Below are positions 15,583 to 24,229 of a stretch of 64,000 nucleotides of DNA, in pieces. The translations under genes were made by a program, and so were the position numbers. The stretch is from positions 186,001 to 250,000 of the forward strand of contig CATZLI010000002.1 in assembly GCA_958421275.1 (NCBI GenBank), given 5' to 3'. Below the pieces are notes generated by a model. That model saw only the letters and a list, made by a program, of their open reading frames with translations, did no database searches and had not been told where the DNA came from. This stretch comes from an uncultured Collinsella sp. (GTDB taxonomy: Bacteria; Actinomycetota; Coriobacteriia; Coriobacteriales; Coriobacteriaceae). Within the stretch, counting starts at the first letter, position 1; the number at the start of each line of letters is the position of its first letter.

Positions 15583-16446
15583 CTATTCGGAAATCGGCGC
15601 CCCGTGGCCCCAAGAGCCTTCCATGCCGCATACGGTCGAGGCAAACCTGGCCGCGAAGTCAAGCGCCCGCTCAATAGCCTCAGAACCATCCTCACCGCGC
15701 TTGGCGGAATCGAGATAGCACATCAAAAACGAGGTGAGGAACGAGTCGCCCGCCCCCATGGTGTCCTTCATGTCCGTTACCGGTTTAGCCAGCTGGCGGT
15801 AATAACGCTCGCCGTCGTAAGCAATGCAGCCCTCGGCGCCCGCCGTAGCCGACACAAAACGCGGACCCAGGCCCTTCACCCATGCCAGACGCTCGCGAAT
15901 CTCGTCCTCACTCGCGGCATCCGCCGCACTAAAGAAAGCGAAATCGACGTAGGGCGCAATCTGCTCGTAGTACTCGTCGGTGGAGTCGTCCGAAAAGTCA
16001 AAAGAGACCGTGACGCCCGCAGCCTTCAGCTTGGGCAGCTCGCGCTCGGTAAAGCAATAGTTGCCCGAATGAACCACATCGAACTGCTTCATGTACGAAA
16101 GGTCAAAGCGATCGAGGACATAACGCGCATCGCCACGGATACCGCCCTCGTTGGAGCCGAGGAAGACACGGTCACCGTCAACGACGGTCACGCGAGCCGC
16201 TCCGTTCTCGCCAATCATCTGCTCGCACTTGTCAAGCTCGATACCCTCATCCTCGAGGCTTGCAATGACATGCTCGGCAGCGGCATCATTGCCAAAAATG
16301 CCCATGTATGCGGAGCGTGCGGCACCGCATTTCTTGGCATAAACGGCGAAGTTCACCGCATTGCCGCCGGGATACATGGTGTGGATATGCTCGTAGCGAT
16401 CGACGACGTTGTCGCCAAATCCGAGCGCGTTAACGTTAAATGCCAT
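15583..16446 (-). CDS. frlD: Fructoselysine 6-kinase-like PfkB sugar kinase
   Basis: PfkB/ribokinase-family kinase that would phosphorylate the Amadori compound (fructoselysine) at C6 before cleavage. 287 residues: NALGFGDNVVDRYEHIHTMY and YPGGNAVNFAVYAKKCG at the start, and the catalytic DTMGAGDSFLTSFL near the C-terminus. SD AAGGAG upstream of the ATG. Last gene of the frl-type operon, 14 nt after frlB. The specific substrate is inferred from the adjacent frlB/frlC homologues. Confidence 0.88.
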   Translation of the reverse strand: MAFNVNALGFGDNVVDRYEHIHTMYPGGNAVNFAVYAKKCGAARSAYMGIFGNDAAAEHVIASLEDEGIELDKCEQMIGENGAARVTVVDGDRVFLGSNEGGIRGDARYVLDRFDLSYMKQFDVVHSGNYCFTERELPKLKAAGVTVSFDFSDDSTDEYYEQIAPYVDFAFFSAADAASEDEIRERLAWVKGLGPRFVSATAGAEGCIAYDGERYYRQLAKPVTDMKDTMGAGDSFLTSFLMCYLDSAKRGEDGSEAIERALDFAARFASTVCGMEGSWGHGAPISE

Positions 16447-16460
16447 GGCCTTTGCTCCTT

Positions 16461-17429
16461 CTAGTACTCGACAACACCCATATAGCGACGGAAATCGGGA
16501 TCGTGATCAAACACCTTGCCGCGTGCGGCACGCAGCTCGCAGTTCATGGCGTAGAACAGCACCGGGTCCAGATAGGCACGGACGCTCGCCGGCACGGCTT
16601 CCATACCGTACTCCTTGGCATCGAGCACCATCAGCGTATCGGTATGCGTCTTAAGGAACGCTAGGGCGCGCTCGTCCATAGCACGGCACTCGCTGGAGCC
16701 CATCTGCAGGAAGTAAAAAACGCCATCCTGAGTAGCCTCGAAGGGGCCGTGGAAGTACTCGGCAGAGTGGATGTAGCTGCAGTGCTGCCACTGCATCTCC
16801 ATAAGAGAGCAGATAGCGAAACCGTAGGTCTGGCTAAAGTTGGGACCGCTGCCCAGAATATAGAAGAACTCGTGCTCCTGGCAAAGCTTGGCAAAGCGAT
16901 CGCCCAGCTCGGCATTTACCTTCTCGCGTGCCGGGGGAAGAATCTTATCCATCTCGGCGATACCGGCATACATATCGGCAAGATCGGCGTAGCCCTCCTG
17001 CTGATCGAGCAGCTCTGCCGCAAGAGACAGCGAAATGCCAGCGGGGACCTCGGCCTGCGGCACACCCTCGCCCCATGGGTAGACCCACGTGGTCCACTTG
17101 CCGGAGTCGATCTTGGATCCAGCGTTGTCGGTCTGGGCGATCACAGTAGCGCCGGCGGCAAGGGCAATCTCGCAGCCCTCGACGACCTCCGGGGTATTGC
17201 CACTGTGGCTGCAAGCGATGACCAGGGACTTCTCGCCCAGACGACGCGGACGCATAATGTCGAATTCACGTGCGGTATAGATATACGAAGTGAAGGTGGT
17301 TGCCTCGCGCTGCAGAAGCTCATGAGCCGGGATCAAATCGATCATGGAGCCACCGCAAGCAATCCAGTAGACGCTGTCGAACTTGCCCTTCTCGGCAATT
17401 GCCTCTTTGATCAGATCGCGTGCGTTCAT
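16461..17429 (-). CDS. frlB: Fructoselysine-6-phosphate deglycase-like SIS-domain protein
   Basis: Cleaves phosphorylated Amadori products into glucose 6-phosphate and the free amino acid. 322 residues with two SIS domains: YWIACGGSMIDLIPAHELL, then VIACSHSGNTPEVVEGCEIA, and YILGSGPNFSQTYGFAICSL. The late SAEYFHGPFE segment is typical of the FrlB/sugar isomerase group. The ATG at 17429 has AAAGGA upstream; the frame opens earlier without support. It sits between frlC and frlD as in enterobacterial frl operons. Confidence 0.9.
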   Translation of the reverse strand: MNARDLIKEAIAEKGKFDSVYWIACGGSMIDLIPAHELLQREATTFTSYIYTAREFDIMRPRRLGEKSLVIACSHSGNTPEVVEGCEIALAAGATVIAQTDNAGSKIDSGKWTTWVYPWGEGVPQAEVPAGISLSLAAELLDQQEGYADLADMYAGIAEMDKILPPAREKVNAELGDRFAKLCQEHEFFYILGSGPNFSQTYGFAICSLMEMQWQHCSYIHSAEYFHGPFEATQDGVFYFLQMGSSECRAMDERALAFLKTHTDTLMVLDAKEYGMEAVPASVRAYLDPVLFYAMNCELRAARGKVFDHDPDFRRYMGVVEY

Positions 17430-17491
17430 ATCCAGTTCCTTTCTTATTTGACCCGCAATCAATGACGTTGGTTGCGTAGCCGATAGTTGTT

Positions 17492-18343
17492 TTAGTCAAT
17501 CAGATATTTCTCGAATGCGGCCATGTTCTTGGCATCTGCCGCCGCCGGGTCATCGTAGTAACGACCGTCCGTGATTTCCTGGCCCAGCATGCCGTCGAAA
17601 CCATGGGCGTTGAGCGTGGCGACGAAGGCGTCCATATCGTGCTTGCCATCGCCCCACACCAGATGGCCATACGGGTCACCGTCGATAAAGTGCATCTCGT
17701 GAATTGCCCCATCACCAAAGGCGGCAAACCAGTCCTCGAGCGTCTCGCCTGCAACGCCCATCGCGGTTGTATCAACCATGGGCTGTAAGTACGGGCTCGC
17801 GACCTCGTCAATCATGCGCTTCGCATCGGAAACCGTCGTCACAAGGTTGCTCTCCTCGGGACGCAGACTTTCCATCGTAAGCACCAGACCGTGCTCGCCG
17901 GCATACTCCGCCAGAATGGACAAGTGCTCGCGGCTGCGCTTCCAGGCTTCCTCGCGGTCCTCGTCCCAGTCGCCCCAGCCCGAATTGACGGACATACGGT
18001 CGCACCCAAGTACCTCGGCAAGCTCAATGCCGTGCTTAAAGTACGCCAGGCTGCGCTGTTCATGCAGCGGTTTGCGTGCGCAGTACTGCCAAGGATAGAC
18101 AACATTCTCGGGGCACAGAGTACGATACCTAAGCCCACGGTCTGCAGCCTTTTTCGCCAGGACCTCAGCCTCAAAGTAGCCCGTGTGGTCGAGCGTCACA
18201 TGCGGCTCCGCACACCACAGCTCAATGGACTCAAAGCCCAAGCGCTGCTGCACATCAAGGAAGTAATCGAGCGACCACATGATGTAGTGGATATTCATGC
18301 CCGCAATCTGCTCGCGGCGCAGCGTCGGTTTGGATTCAGGCAT
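17492..18343 (-). CDS. frlC: FrlC-like sugar epimerase/isomerase (TIM barrel)
   Basis: 283 residues of the xylose-isomerase-like AP-endonuclease-2 superfamily. Sequence cues: LGFESIELWCAEPHV, a metal-ligand Glu in VLTMESLRPEESN, MVDTTAMG, and HEMHFIDGDPYGHLVWGDG near the end. FrlC interconverts fructoselysine and psicoselysine, widening the range of Amadori epimers used. SD GGAGG 7 nt upstream; it starts right after the amidohydrolase stop at 18345. Assignment rests on the fold plus operon context. Confidence 0.85.
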   Translation of the reverse strand: MPESKPTLRREQIAGMNIHYIMWSLDYFLDVQQRLGFESIELWCAEPHVTLDHTGYFEAEVLAKKAADRGLRYRTLCPENVVYPWQYCARKPLHEQRSLAYFKHGIELAEVLGCDRMSVNSGWGDWDEDREEAWKRSREHLSILAEYAGEHGLVLTMESLRPEESNLVTTVSDAKRMIDEVASPYLQPMVDTTAMGVAGETLEDWFAAFGDGAIHEMHFIDGDPYGHLVWGDGKHDMDAFVATLNAHGFDGMLGQEITDGRYYDDPAAADAKNMAAFEKYLID

Positions 18344-18344
18344 C

Positions 18345-19928
18345 TTATGCCTCCTTATTTCGATCGAACACGATTTGTCCGTCCGACATCGTCATGTCAA
18401 CCGCAAGATCACGTGCATCGCGATAATCGAGGTCGAACACATCCCGATCGAGCACGCAGATATCGGCAAGCTTGCCAACCTCAAGCGTACCCAGCTCGTC
18501 TTCGCGCATCAGGTCGTACGCGCCCCCGGCAGTCCAAGCGCACAAGAGCTCGACAAGCGTCAGCGTGTTGACCTCATTCACGGGCAGTCCGTCGTCGAAG
18601 TATCCGCCGCACGCACTGTAGATTGACTCGCCCAAGCTCGGAATCAACAGCGGCAAATCCGTGCCACAGCACACTGTGCATCCGGAATCTTCCATGCCGC
18701 GGCGATTCCAGCTGTGCAAAAGTCGCGTCTCGCCAATTTGTCGACGCATCATCGACAGGCAATCCTCGCGCCGGTCCAGCGTCAGAATCTGCGGATAGAC
18801 CTCGCAAATTCCACCTAACTTGCCAAACTTGACAAGATCGGTCGGGTCAGAGTTCTCGAGATCGGTAATCGCATGGCGGCGAAGCATCCGTCCATGCTCG
18901 TCTCGAGGCAGCGAGGCATAGAGCGCCACGGTGCGACGAACGGCGCCATCGCCCTGGCAATGCAAGGAATATCGGAAGCCGTCAGCATCAATTGCACGCA
19001 TCTCGTTCTCAATCAGATCCCACTCTGGCTCCTCGACGACCGTCTTGCCGGCAGCGCCCGCATCGGCTGTGTCCTCATAGGGATCAATCATCTCGGCAAG
19101 CCCCGCCCATACGCCGCGATCGGTCATACGGTTGAAGCCAGAAAAACGAACGAACGGTCCCCGGAAGCGCTCTCGCGCCTCGCGGGCATATGCCAGATTT
19201 GCACCGGCACCCACCGGCTGCGACATCATAGAGACGCGAACCGTCAGCTCACCAGATTCCTCACGGCGAGCCATTTCGTCGGCAAAGCCGTAGTAGTCAT
19301 CAAACGCCATTTCCTTGATGGCGGTAACGCCGCGCTCGTTAAGCATGCTCATGTAGTCCGAATACCCGGCACGCACCTCGGGCAGCGCGAGGAAATCGCT
19401 CATCATGCGCCAGATCTTCTCGGCATAGCACGCCTGGGGTGTAAAGCCGTATCGTGCACTGGCGGCAGCATTGAGAACGCAGGTCTCCGCACCCGGTGTA
19501 AAGCAGACGACAGGGATATCGCCAAAACAATCGTCAAACACAGCTGCCGTATTTGCGTTCTCGGCATCCGATGCCAACGTTTCGGGTAGGCTGTGGCCAA
19601 AAGCCGCCGCGCAATCCGGATGATCTTCTTTCCATGCACGCAAGAGCGACACGGCCTCTTTGGCATCAGCGATGCCGGACAGATCAGACCCCAACGTCCG
19701 CAGCGCCCAGCCTGTATAGAAGGTATGCACATCGATCAGGCCAGGCATGACGGTACGGTCGCCCAGATCAACTACCTCGTCCGCCTGGGTCAAATACGAA
19801 GCTACCTCACACTTGGTGCCAACCGCCTCAATTCGATTGCCACGGACCGCTACGAAACCTTCGAACGGCAGGTCCCCCGTACCGGTAAAGACGCTCTTAG
19901 ACGTCAGGACCGTTAAACGATCAGACAT
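18345..19928 (-). CDS. YtcJ-like amidohydrolase in the Amadori operon
   Basis: 527 residues of the metal-dependent amidohydrolase superfamily. The N-terminus (LTSKSVFTGTGDLPFEGFVA) and VMPGLIDVHTFYTG match the YtcJ-type start, although the usual His-x-His is reduced to one His. Other motifs: SLHCQGDGAVRRTV with metal His, and CCGTDLPLLIPSLG near the C-terminus. This gene is not part of the classical frlABCD set. It could remove an acyl or peptide group from a conjugated Amadori compound before FrlC/FrlB/FrlD act (inference). The ATG at 19928 follows AGGTGG; a GTG at 19937 is an alternative. Confidence 0.82.
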   Translation of the reverse strand: MSDRLTVLTSKSVFTGTGDLPFEGFVAVRGNRIEAVGTKCEVASYLTQADEVVDLGDRTVMPGLIDVHTFYTGWALRTLGSDLSGIADAKEAVSLLRAWKEDHPDCAAAFGHSLPETLASDAENANTAAVFDDCFGDIPVVCFTPGAETCVLNAAASARYGFTPQACYAEKIWRMMSDFLALPEVRAGYSDYMSMLNERGVTAIKEMAFDDYYGFADEMARREESGELTVRVSMMSQPVGAGANLAYAREARERFRGPFVRFSGFNRMTDRGVWAGLAEMIDPYEDTADAGAAGKTVVEEPEWDLIENEMRAIDADGFRYSLHCQGDGAVRRTVALYASLPRDEHGRMLRRHAITDLENSDPTDLVKFGKLGGICEVYPQILTLDRREDCLSMMRRQIGETRLLHSWNRRGMEDSGCTVCCGTDLPLLIPSLGESIYSACGGYFDDGLPVNEVNTLTLVELLCAWTAGGAYDLMREDELGTLEVGKLADICVLDRDVFDLDYRDARDLAVDMTMSDGQIVFDRNKEA

Positions 19929-19937
19929 CACAACCAC

Positions 19938-21401
19938 CTACACCGGAAGCATGCCAGAGATTGCCGTTACGATCAGGCCAAAGACGACCATGAAAATGAA
20001 GAACTTCCAAATGGTCTTCCACCATTGGCCAAACGAAATCTTAGCCACGGCAAGGCCGGCGACCGTCATGCCCGCCACGGGACTGATGGTGTTGATGGTC
20101 TGATTAGCAAACTGGAGCGCGGTAACGGCAGCTTCGGGATTGAGGCCCATAAGCTCGGTCAGCGGACCCATGACGGGCATGGTGAGCGCCGCAAGTCCAG
20201 AACTCGAGGGAACCAGCAAAGAGAGATGGCCAAGGACGATATACATAAACGTGGTGTAGACGGCAGCGGGTGCACCGGCGAGCGCAGTAGCGAGCGCCTG
20301 GAGGATGGTGTCGATGATCATGCCGCCCTCGGCGATGACCAGAATACCGCGAGCGATACCGATAACGATAGCAGCGTACGCAAAATCGGCGAGACCCTTA
20401 ACGAACTCCTCAGCGATCGTCTGCTGGTCAAGACCGCCCAGGATACCGGCAAGCAAGCCCATGCCAAGGAACACGGCGGAAATCTCATTCATGTACCAGC
20501 CCTGGGTAACAAGACCCCAGACGATAATGCCCATACCGCAGGCAAAATCGATAAGTACAAGCTTCTGACGGGTAGTGAACTCTTCCTCGATGGAGGCATC
20601 GGTCACGGAAAACTCAACACGCTTGAGCTTGTCGTCCTCGTACGTAATGGACGACTCGGGGTTTTTCTTGACGCGCATAGCGTAGCGCATGGCCCATGCG
20701 ATACCGACGGCAGTAAAGATGACCCAAGAAACGGCGCGCAGCCACAGCTGAGGATTGCCCTCGATGCCAATGATGCCCTGGGCGATCAAAACATTAAACG
20801 GGTCGATGGTCGAAGCACAATATCCCAGGTTAGGACCAAGGAAGCAGATGATGAATGCCGTCATCGAGTCATAACCGATACCCATCATGATGGGAATGAA
20901 GATGGCATAGAACGGCAGGGCTTCCTCAGACATGCCAAACGTAGTGCCGCAAATGGACAGCAACGTCATCGTAATGGGAATGATGAGGATGTCCTTGTTC
21001 TTGAGCTTTTTAATCACACGGCTCATGCCGGCATTCAAAGCGTTGGTCTTGGTGATGATTGCGAACGATCCGCCAATCAATAAGACGAACGCAACGACGT
21101 CGGCAGCCTCCTGGATGCCCTTAGTGGGCGCTTGCAGGACCGCGAAGATATCCTGACCCAGATTGATGGTCTCGCCGGTCTCGGAATCGGTGTAGTTCTT
21201 ATCGACCTGTTCATAGGTTCCAGCAACGGCGACTTCGCGCTCGCCCGCCGCTGTCGAAATCGTCTTGCGCTGATACTGACCCGAGGGAACGATCCAAGTC
21301 AGGACCGCAAAGACAACGATCAGCAAGAACATGATCGTATAGACATGCGGTAATTTGAACTTAAAACGTCTGTTTGTCTTCTTCGCCTTCGTATCTGACA
21401 T
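19938..21401 (-). CDS. YfcC-family membrane carrier of the Amadori operon
   Basis: 487 residues with about 12 hydrophobic segments, of the YfcC / C4-dicarboxylate anaerobic carrier-like family: FKFKLPHVYTIMFLLIVVFA, the periplasmic GQYQRK insertion, LVPSSSGLAALTMPVMGPL and GLNPEAAVTALQFANQTINT. SD GGAGG 6 nt before ATG 21401. It replaces the FrlA-type APC permease expected in an frl operon, so the substrate may differ (a charged or acylated Amadori product). Role in uptake is inference. Confidence 0.85.
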   Translation of the reverse strand: MSDTKAKKTNRRFKFKLPHVYTIMFLLIVVFAVLTWIVPSGQYQRKTISTAAGEREVAVAGTYEQVDKNYTDSETGETINLGQDIFAVLQAPTKGIQEAADVVAFVLLIGGSFAIITKTNALNAGMSRVIKKLKNKDILIIPITMTLLSICGTTFGMSEEALPFYAIFIPIMMGIGYDSMTAFIICFLGPNLGYCASTIDPFNVLIAQGIIGIEGNPQLWLRAVSWVIFTAVGIAWAMRYAMRVKKNPESSITYEDDKLKRVEFSVTDASIEEEFTTRQKLVLIDFACGMGIIVWGLVTQGWYMNEISAVFLGMGLLAGILGGLDQQTIAEEFVKGLADFAYAAIVIGIARGILVIAEGGMIIDTILQALATALAGAPAAVYTTFMYIVLGHLSLLVPSSSGLAALTMPVMGPLTELMGLNPEAAVTALQFANQTINTISPVAGMTVAGLAVAKISFGQWWKTIWKFFIFMVVFGLIVTAISGMLPV

Positions 21402-21461
21402 AGATACCTCCAAAGAACTCGAGACTGCATCGCATCTCGCTTCAACGCTTGCATAAGGCAA

Positions 21462-21480
21462 ACGTTCTATGACGTTCTAT
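21462..21480 (-). promoter_or_regulatory. Tandem ACGTTCTAT repeats, candidate FrlR operator
   Basis: ACGTTCTAT occurs at 21462-21470 and 21472-21480, spaced exactly 10 bp, about 60 nt upstream of the carrier start and downstream of the GntR gene on the same strand. A plausible GntR/UTRA binding region. Confidence 0.4.
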
Positions 21481-21569
21481 AGATTACCAGCAGCTTTTCC
21501 CGTCATCAAGATTATTTCAAACTGATTGCCGCAACGCGGTTGAACGGTCGCGTTCGCGCCGTGAACGGT

Positions 21570-21609
21570 ATGGAAGCGCCCGGTGAGATGATCCACCGGG
21601 CGTTTCCAT
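21570..21609 (-). terminator. Strong hairpin after the GntR regulator
   Basis: A 16-bp stem (arms 21570-21585 and 21594-21609, core GCGCCCGGTG / CACCGGGCG, one G-U pair) 11 nt beyond the regulator stop. It lacks a good T-run, so it may be a weak terminator or a processing/attenuation structure between the regulator and the catabolic genes. Confidence 0.55.
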
Positions 21610-21619
21610 TCGCAATGTC

Positions 21620-22363
21620 CTAGATGTCAAAAACGTAGCGAGACCCAACGATCCGCTGACGACCGATGATAAACGGCCGCCGTTGCTCATCGAAAAAGAA
21701 GGCTTCCATATAAAACAAGGGTTCGCCAACGGGAACCGCCAGCAACCGAGCGACCTCGGGCGATGCGCACGCGATCTCGAGCGTGCACGGGTCGGTAAAC
21801 GCGGGCATGCGGCCAGTCTGGTTGCGCACGAACTCAAAAATGGATTGGTTAGATAGAGGCGCCGTTGATAGATAGGCGTTGTCCTCGTAAACGTATATGT
21901 TGTTCTCAAGCATGACGGGGACGCCATCGGCAGTACGCACACGCTCGACGCAAATCAAGTCAGTTCCAACGGGAACACCAAAGAACTGTGCTTCGGTAGA
22001 ATCCGCCGGCAGTATCTTTCTCGAAATGACACACGCCCCCGGTTCCATTCCGTTAACGCGGCATGCGTCCGAAAAACTCTGGACGTCATCTTTCTGGCGA
22101 ATCTTGCGCTTGAGCTTGGGGGCATTGACGAACGTGCCTTTCCCCTGTCGCTTCGTTAGATAGCCCTGCTGGACGAGCTCCTCAATAGCGCGTCGCACGG
22201 TAACGCGGCCAACTTTATAGCTCTCAGCCAATTCGAATTCGTTGGGTATCCGCGCGCCTGCCTTGTAGGCGCCGGAGTTGATTTCGTTTTTAATGATATC
22301 AATGACCTGTTGGTACAGCGGTATCGCTGCTTTACCGTCAGTTAGCCCTTCAGTCGGTGGCAT
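21620..22363 (-). CDS. frlR: GntR/HutC-type regulator with UTRA domain, FrlR-like
   Basis: 247 residues. The N-terminal winged helix (IPLYQQVIDIIKNEI; IPNEFELAESYKVGRVTVRR; GYLTKRQGKGTFV) is followed by a UTRA ligand domain (ERVRTADGVPVMLENNIYVY; GEPLFYMEAFFFDEQRRPFI). UTRA regulators usually sense a phosphorylated sugar intermediate; here fructoselysine 6-phosphate would fit. It lies upstream of, and co-oriented with, the carrier and catabolic genes. SD GGGAGAGG before ATG 22363. Confidence 0.88.
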   Translation of the reverse strand: MPPTEGLTDGKAAIPLYQQVIDIIKNEINSGAYKAGARIPNEFELAESYKVGRVTVRRAIEELVQQGYLTKRQGKGTFVNAPKLKRKIRQKDDVQSFSDACRVNGMEPGACVISRKILPADSTEAQFFGVPVGTDLICVERVRTADGVPVMLENNIYVYEDNAYLSTAPLSNQSIFEFVRNQTGRMPAFTDPCTLEIACASPEVARLLAVPVGEPLFYMEAFFFDEQRRPFIIGRQRIVGSRYVFDI

Positions 22364-22474
22364 ATACCCTCTCCCAGCACAATTAAGTCAAAAGCGGGCC
22401 CAAGGGCATTCAACAAGCCCTTAAGCCCGCATTAGCATAAAGTATGCTTGCTGCCGCACCAAAATGTCGGGTAT

Positions 22475-23173
22475 TTACTCATCTGACCCGAAAAACGCGC
22501 AACTACCGCGCTCCTTAGAAAGCGTGAGCAGCTCCGGCAGCTGGTCGATAATCTTGTCCGCGGCATCCTGGCTAAAGCCAAAGCGTTCCTCGCGCTTGGC
22601 AATGACCGTCAGGCCGGCTCGCTTACCCGCGGTAATGCCCGGAACGGAATCCTCAACGCAGCAGCAACGATTCGCGGGCAGCCCCAGCAGGTCCAGCGCA
22701 TGCAGGTAGATGTCGGGCTCGGGTTTGCTCTCCTTAAACTGCTCGCCGCTCACCACATACTCAAAGGCATCAGACAGCCCGCATGCGTTGAGCACTTCCT
22801 CGATGCTAACCATGGGAGACGAGCTAGCAAGCGCCACGCGAACGCCACGGCGCGGCAGCTCTCGAATCGTATCCACGGCGCCTGGGTTAATCAAAGCCTG
22901 ATAGTCACGCGGACGCTTATGCGCCCACTCGTCCCAACGGGCCAACGCCTCCTCGCCAGTGAAGTGTCCCTTACCGGCGCGCTCAAACCAATCGACCAGC
23001 ATATGCAGGAAGAACTGATGCGAGGTACCGACCTGCCCATTCAACTCCTCTTGAGTCAGATTAAGTCCAAGCTCCTTGGCAAACGCGGCAGTCTCGCCCA
23101 AGTAGTAATACTCGGTATCGACAATGACGCCGTCCATGTCAAAGATAACGGCGTCGAACGGAAATGCGGACAC
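22475..23173 (-). CDS. HAD-superfamily hydrolase, beta-phosphoglucomutase-like
   Basis: 232 residues of the HAD IA group: nucleophile motif FDAVIFDMDGVIVDTEYYYL, motif II ALASSSPMVSIEEVL, Lys in FKESKPEPDIYL, and motif IV CCCVEDSVPGITAGKRAGL. Close to beta-phosphoglucomutase/sugar phosphatases; the substrate is not decidable. The GTG at 23173 with GGGAGGG upstream is preferred over an ATG at 23221, because the latter would put a terminator hairpin inside the coding sequence. Confidence 0.8.
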   Translation of the reverse strand: MSAFPFDAVIFDMDGVIVDTEYYYLGETAAFAKELGLNLTQEELNGQVGTSHQFFLHMLVDWFERAGKGHFTGEEALARWDEWAHKRPRDYQALINPGAVDTIRELPRRGVRVALASSSPMVSIEEVLNACGLSDAFEYVVSGEQFKESKPEPDIYLHALDLLGLPANRCCCVEDSVPGITAGKRAGLTVIAKREERFGFSQDAADKIIDQLPELLTLSKERGSCAFFGSDE

Positions 23174-23187
23174 GGCACCCTCCCTAA

Positions 23188-23214
23188 CAAAAGGACGCCC
23201 GCAAGCAGGCGCCC
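23188..23214 (-). terminator. Terminator between the two HAD genes
   Basis: A stem of GGACGCCC (23193-23200) with GGCGCCC (23208-23214), including a G-U pair, followed on the minus strand by TTTTG. It ends transcription from the upstream Cof-type gene. Confidence 0.6.
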
Positions 23215-23237
23215 GAGCCATGCATTAATCGGCGATT

Positions 23238-24080
23238 CTAACCCAGCAGCTTATCCAGCGCCACCGCAATGCCATCTTCGTTGTTATCGGCGGTCACCAT
23301 CTGGGCTACAGCCTTAACCTCTTCGACGGCGTTACCCATGGCAACACCGGTGCCGGCCCACTCAATCATGGACTTGTCGTTCTGGCCGTCGCCAAACGAT
23401 ACGACCTCACTGGCATCGATGCCGAGCTTGGGCAGGGCACCCTCGAGTGCGCGGGCCTTGTCGATACCGGGCGCCGTGTACTCAAAGTACCAGTCGGCCG
23501 TAAACATGCCCGAAAGCGTCTGCTTAAAGGGCGCATACATCTCCTCGTAATGCGCCTGCAGGTAGGCCGGATCGCCCGCCGTCAGCAGCTTGTCCACGGG
23601 ATAAGCATCAGCGACCTCATGCAGGCTCTCCACCTCGCGAATCTTAAGATCGCACGCATCGCGCTCGTATTTGACGATGTTTTTCTGCGAGCCGTCAGGC
23701 AGCGTGATCATGCAGTGATACGAATCCACGACATGCAAATCGCGACCGAGCGAAATCATAGGGATCACGTCAAAATTACGCAGGTGATCAATCAGACGGT
23801 GCAGCTCGTCAGCCGGCATAGCCTGGTCAAAAAGGACCTCATCGGTCTGAGCGTCGACCACATGCGCGCCATTAAAGGCAACCAGCAGACCGTCATGGTT
23901 TTGAAGGTCGAGCTCCTGCGCCAAGGCGTGCAGTCCCCATGCGGGACGGCCCGAAGCCAAGATGAGCTTAATGCCCGACTCCTGCGCCGCGAGCAGCTTC
24001 TCGCGCGTACGCGGGCTAATCACTTTCTGATCGTTGGTGAGCGTACCGTCGATATCCATCGCGATGGCTTTGATTGCCAT
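23238..24080 (-). CDS. Cof-type HAD-IIB phosphatase
   Basis: 280 residues. Motif I IKAIAMDIDGTLTNDQ, motif II ILASGRPAWGLHAL, a C2-type cap in the middle, and motif IV VVSFGDGQNDKSMIEWAGTGVAMGNA. Cof/YidA-type enzymes dephosphorylate sugar phosphates and PLP-like compounds; the specific substrate is open. ATG 24080 has GGGAGG 6 nt upstream. Confidence 0.88.
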   Translation of the reverse strand: MAIKAIAMDIDGTLTNDQKVISPRTREKLLAAQESGIKLILASGRPAWGLHALAQELDLQNHDGLLVAFNGAHVVDAQTDEVLFDQAMPADELHRLIDHLRNFDVIPMISLGRDLHVVDSYHCMITLPDGSQKNIVKYERDACDLKIREVESLHEVADAYPVDKLLTAGDPAYLQAHYEEMYAPFKQTLSGMFTADWYFEYTAPGIDKARALEGALPKLGIDASEVVSFGDGQNDKSMIEWAGTGVAMGNAVEEVKAVAQMVTADNNEDGIAVALDKLLG

Positions 24081-24229
24081 ATATGCCTCCCTGTCATTGA
24101 ACAACCTTGTCTGAGCCATCATACAGAACACCCATCGCGACTCCGTTTACAACGGGCAAAAAGTCATATTGTCTCGAACATGAACGGCGTGTGGTCGTGA
24201 AGCTTTATCGCTCAGGTCAAATACGTCTG

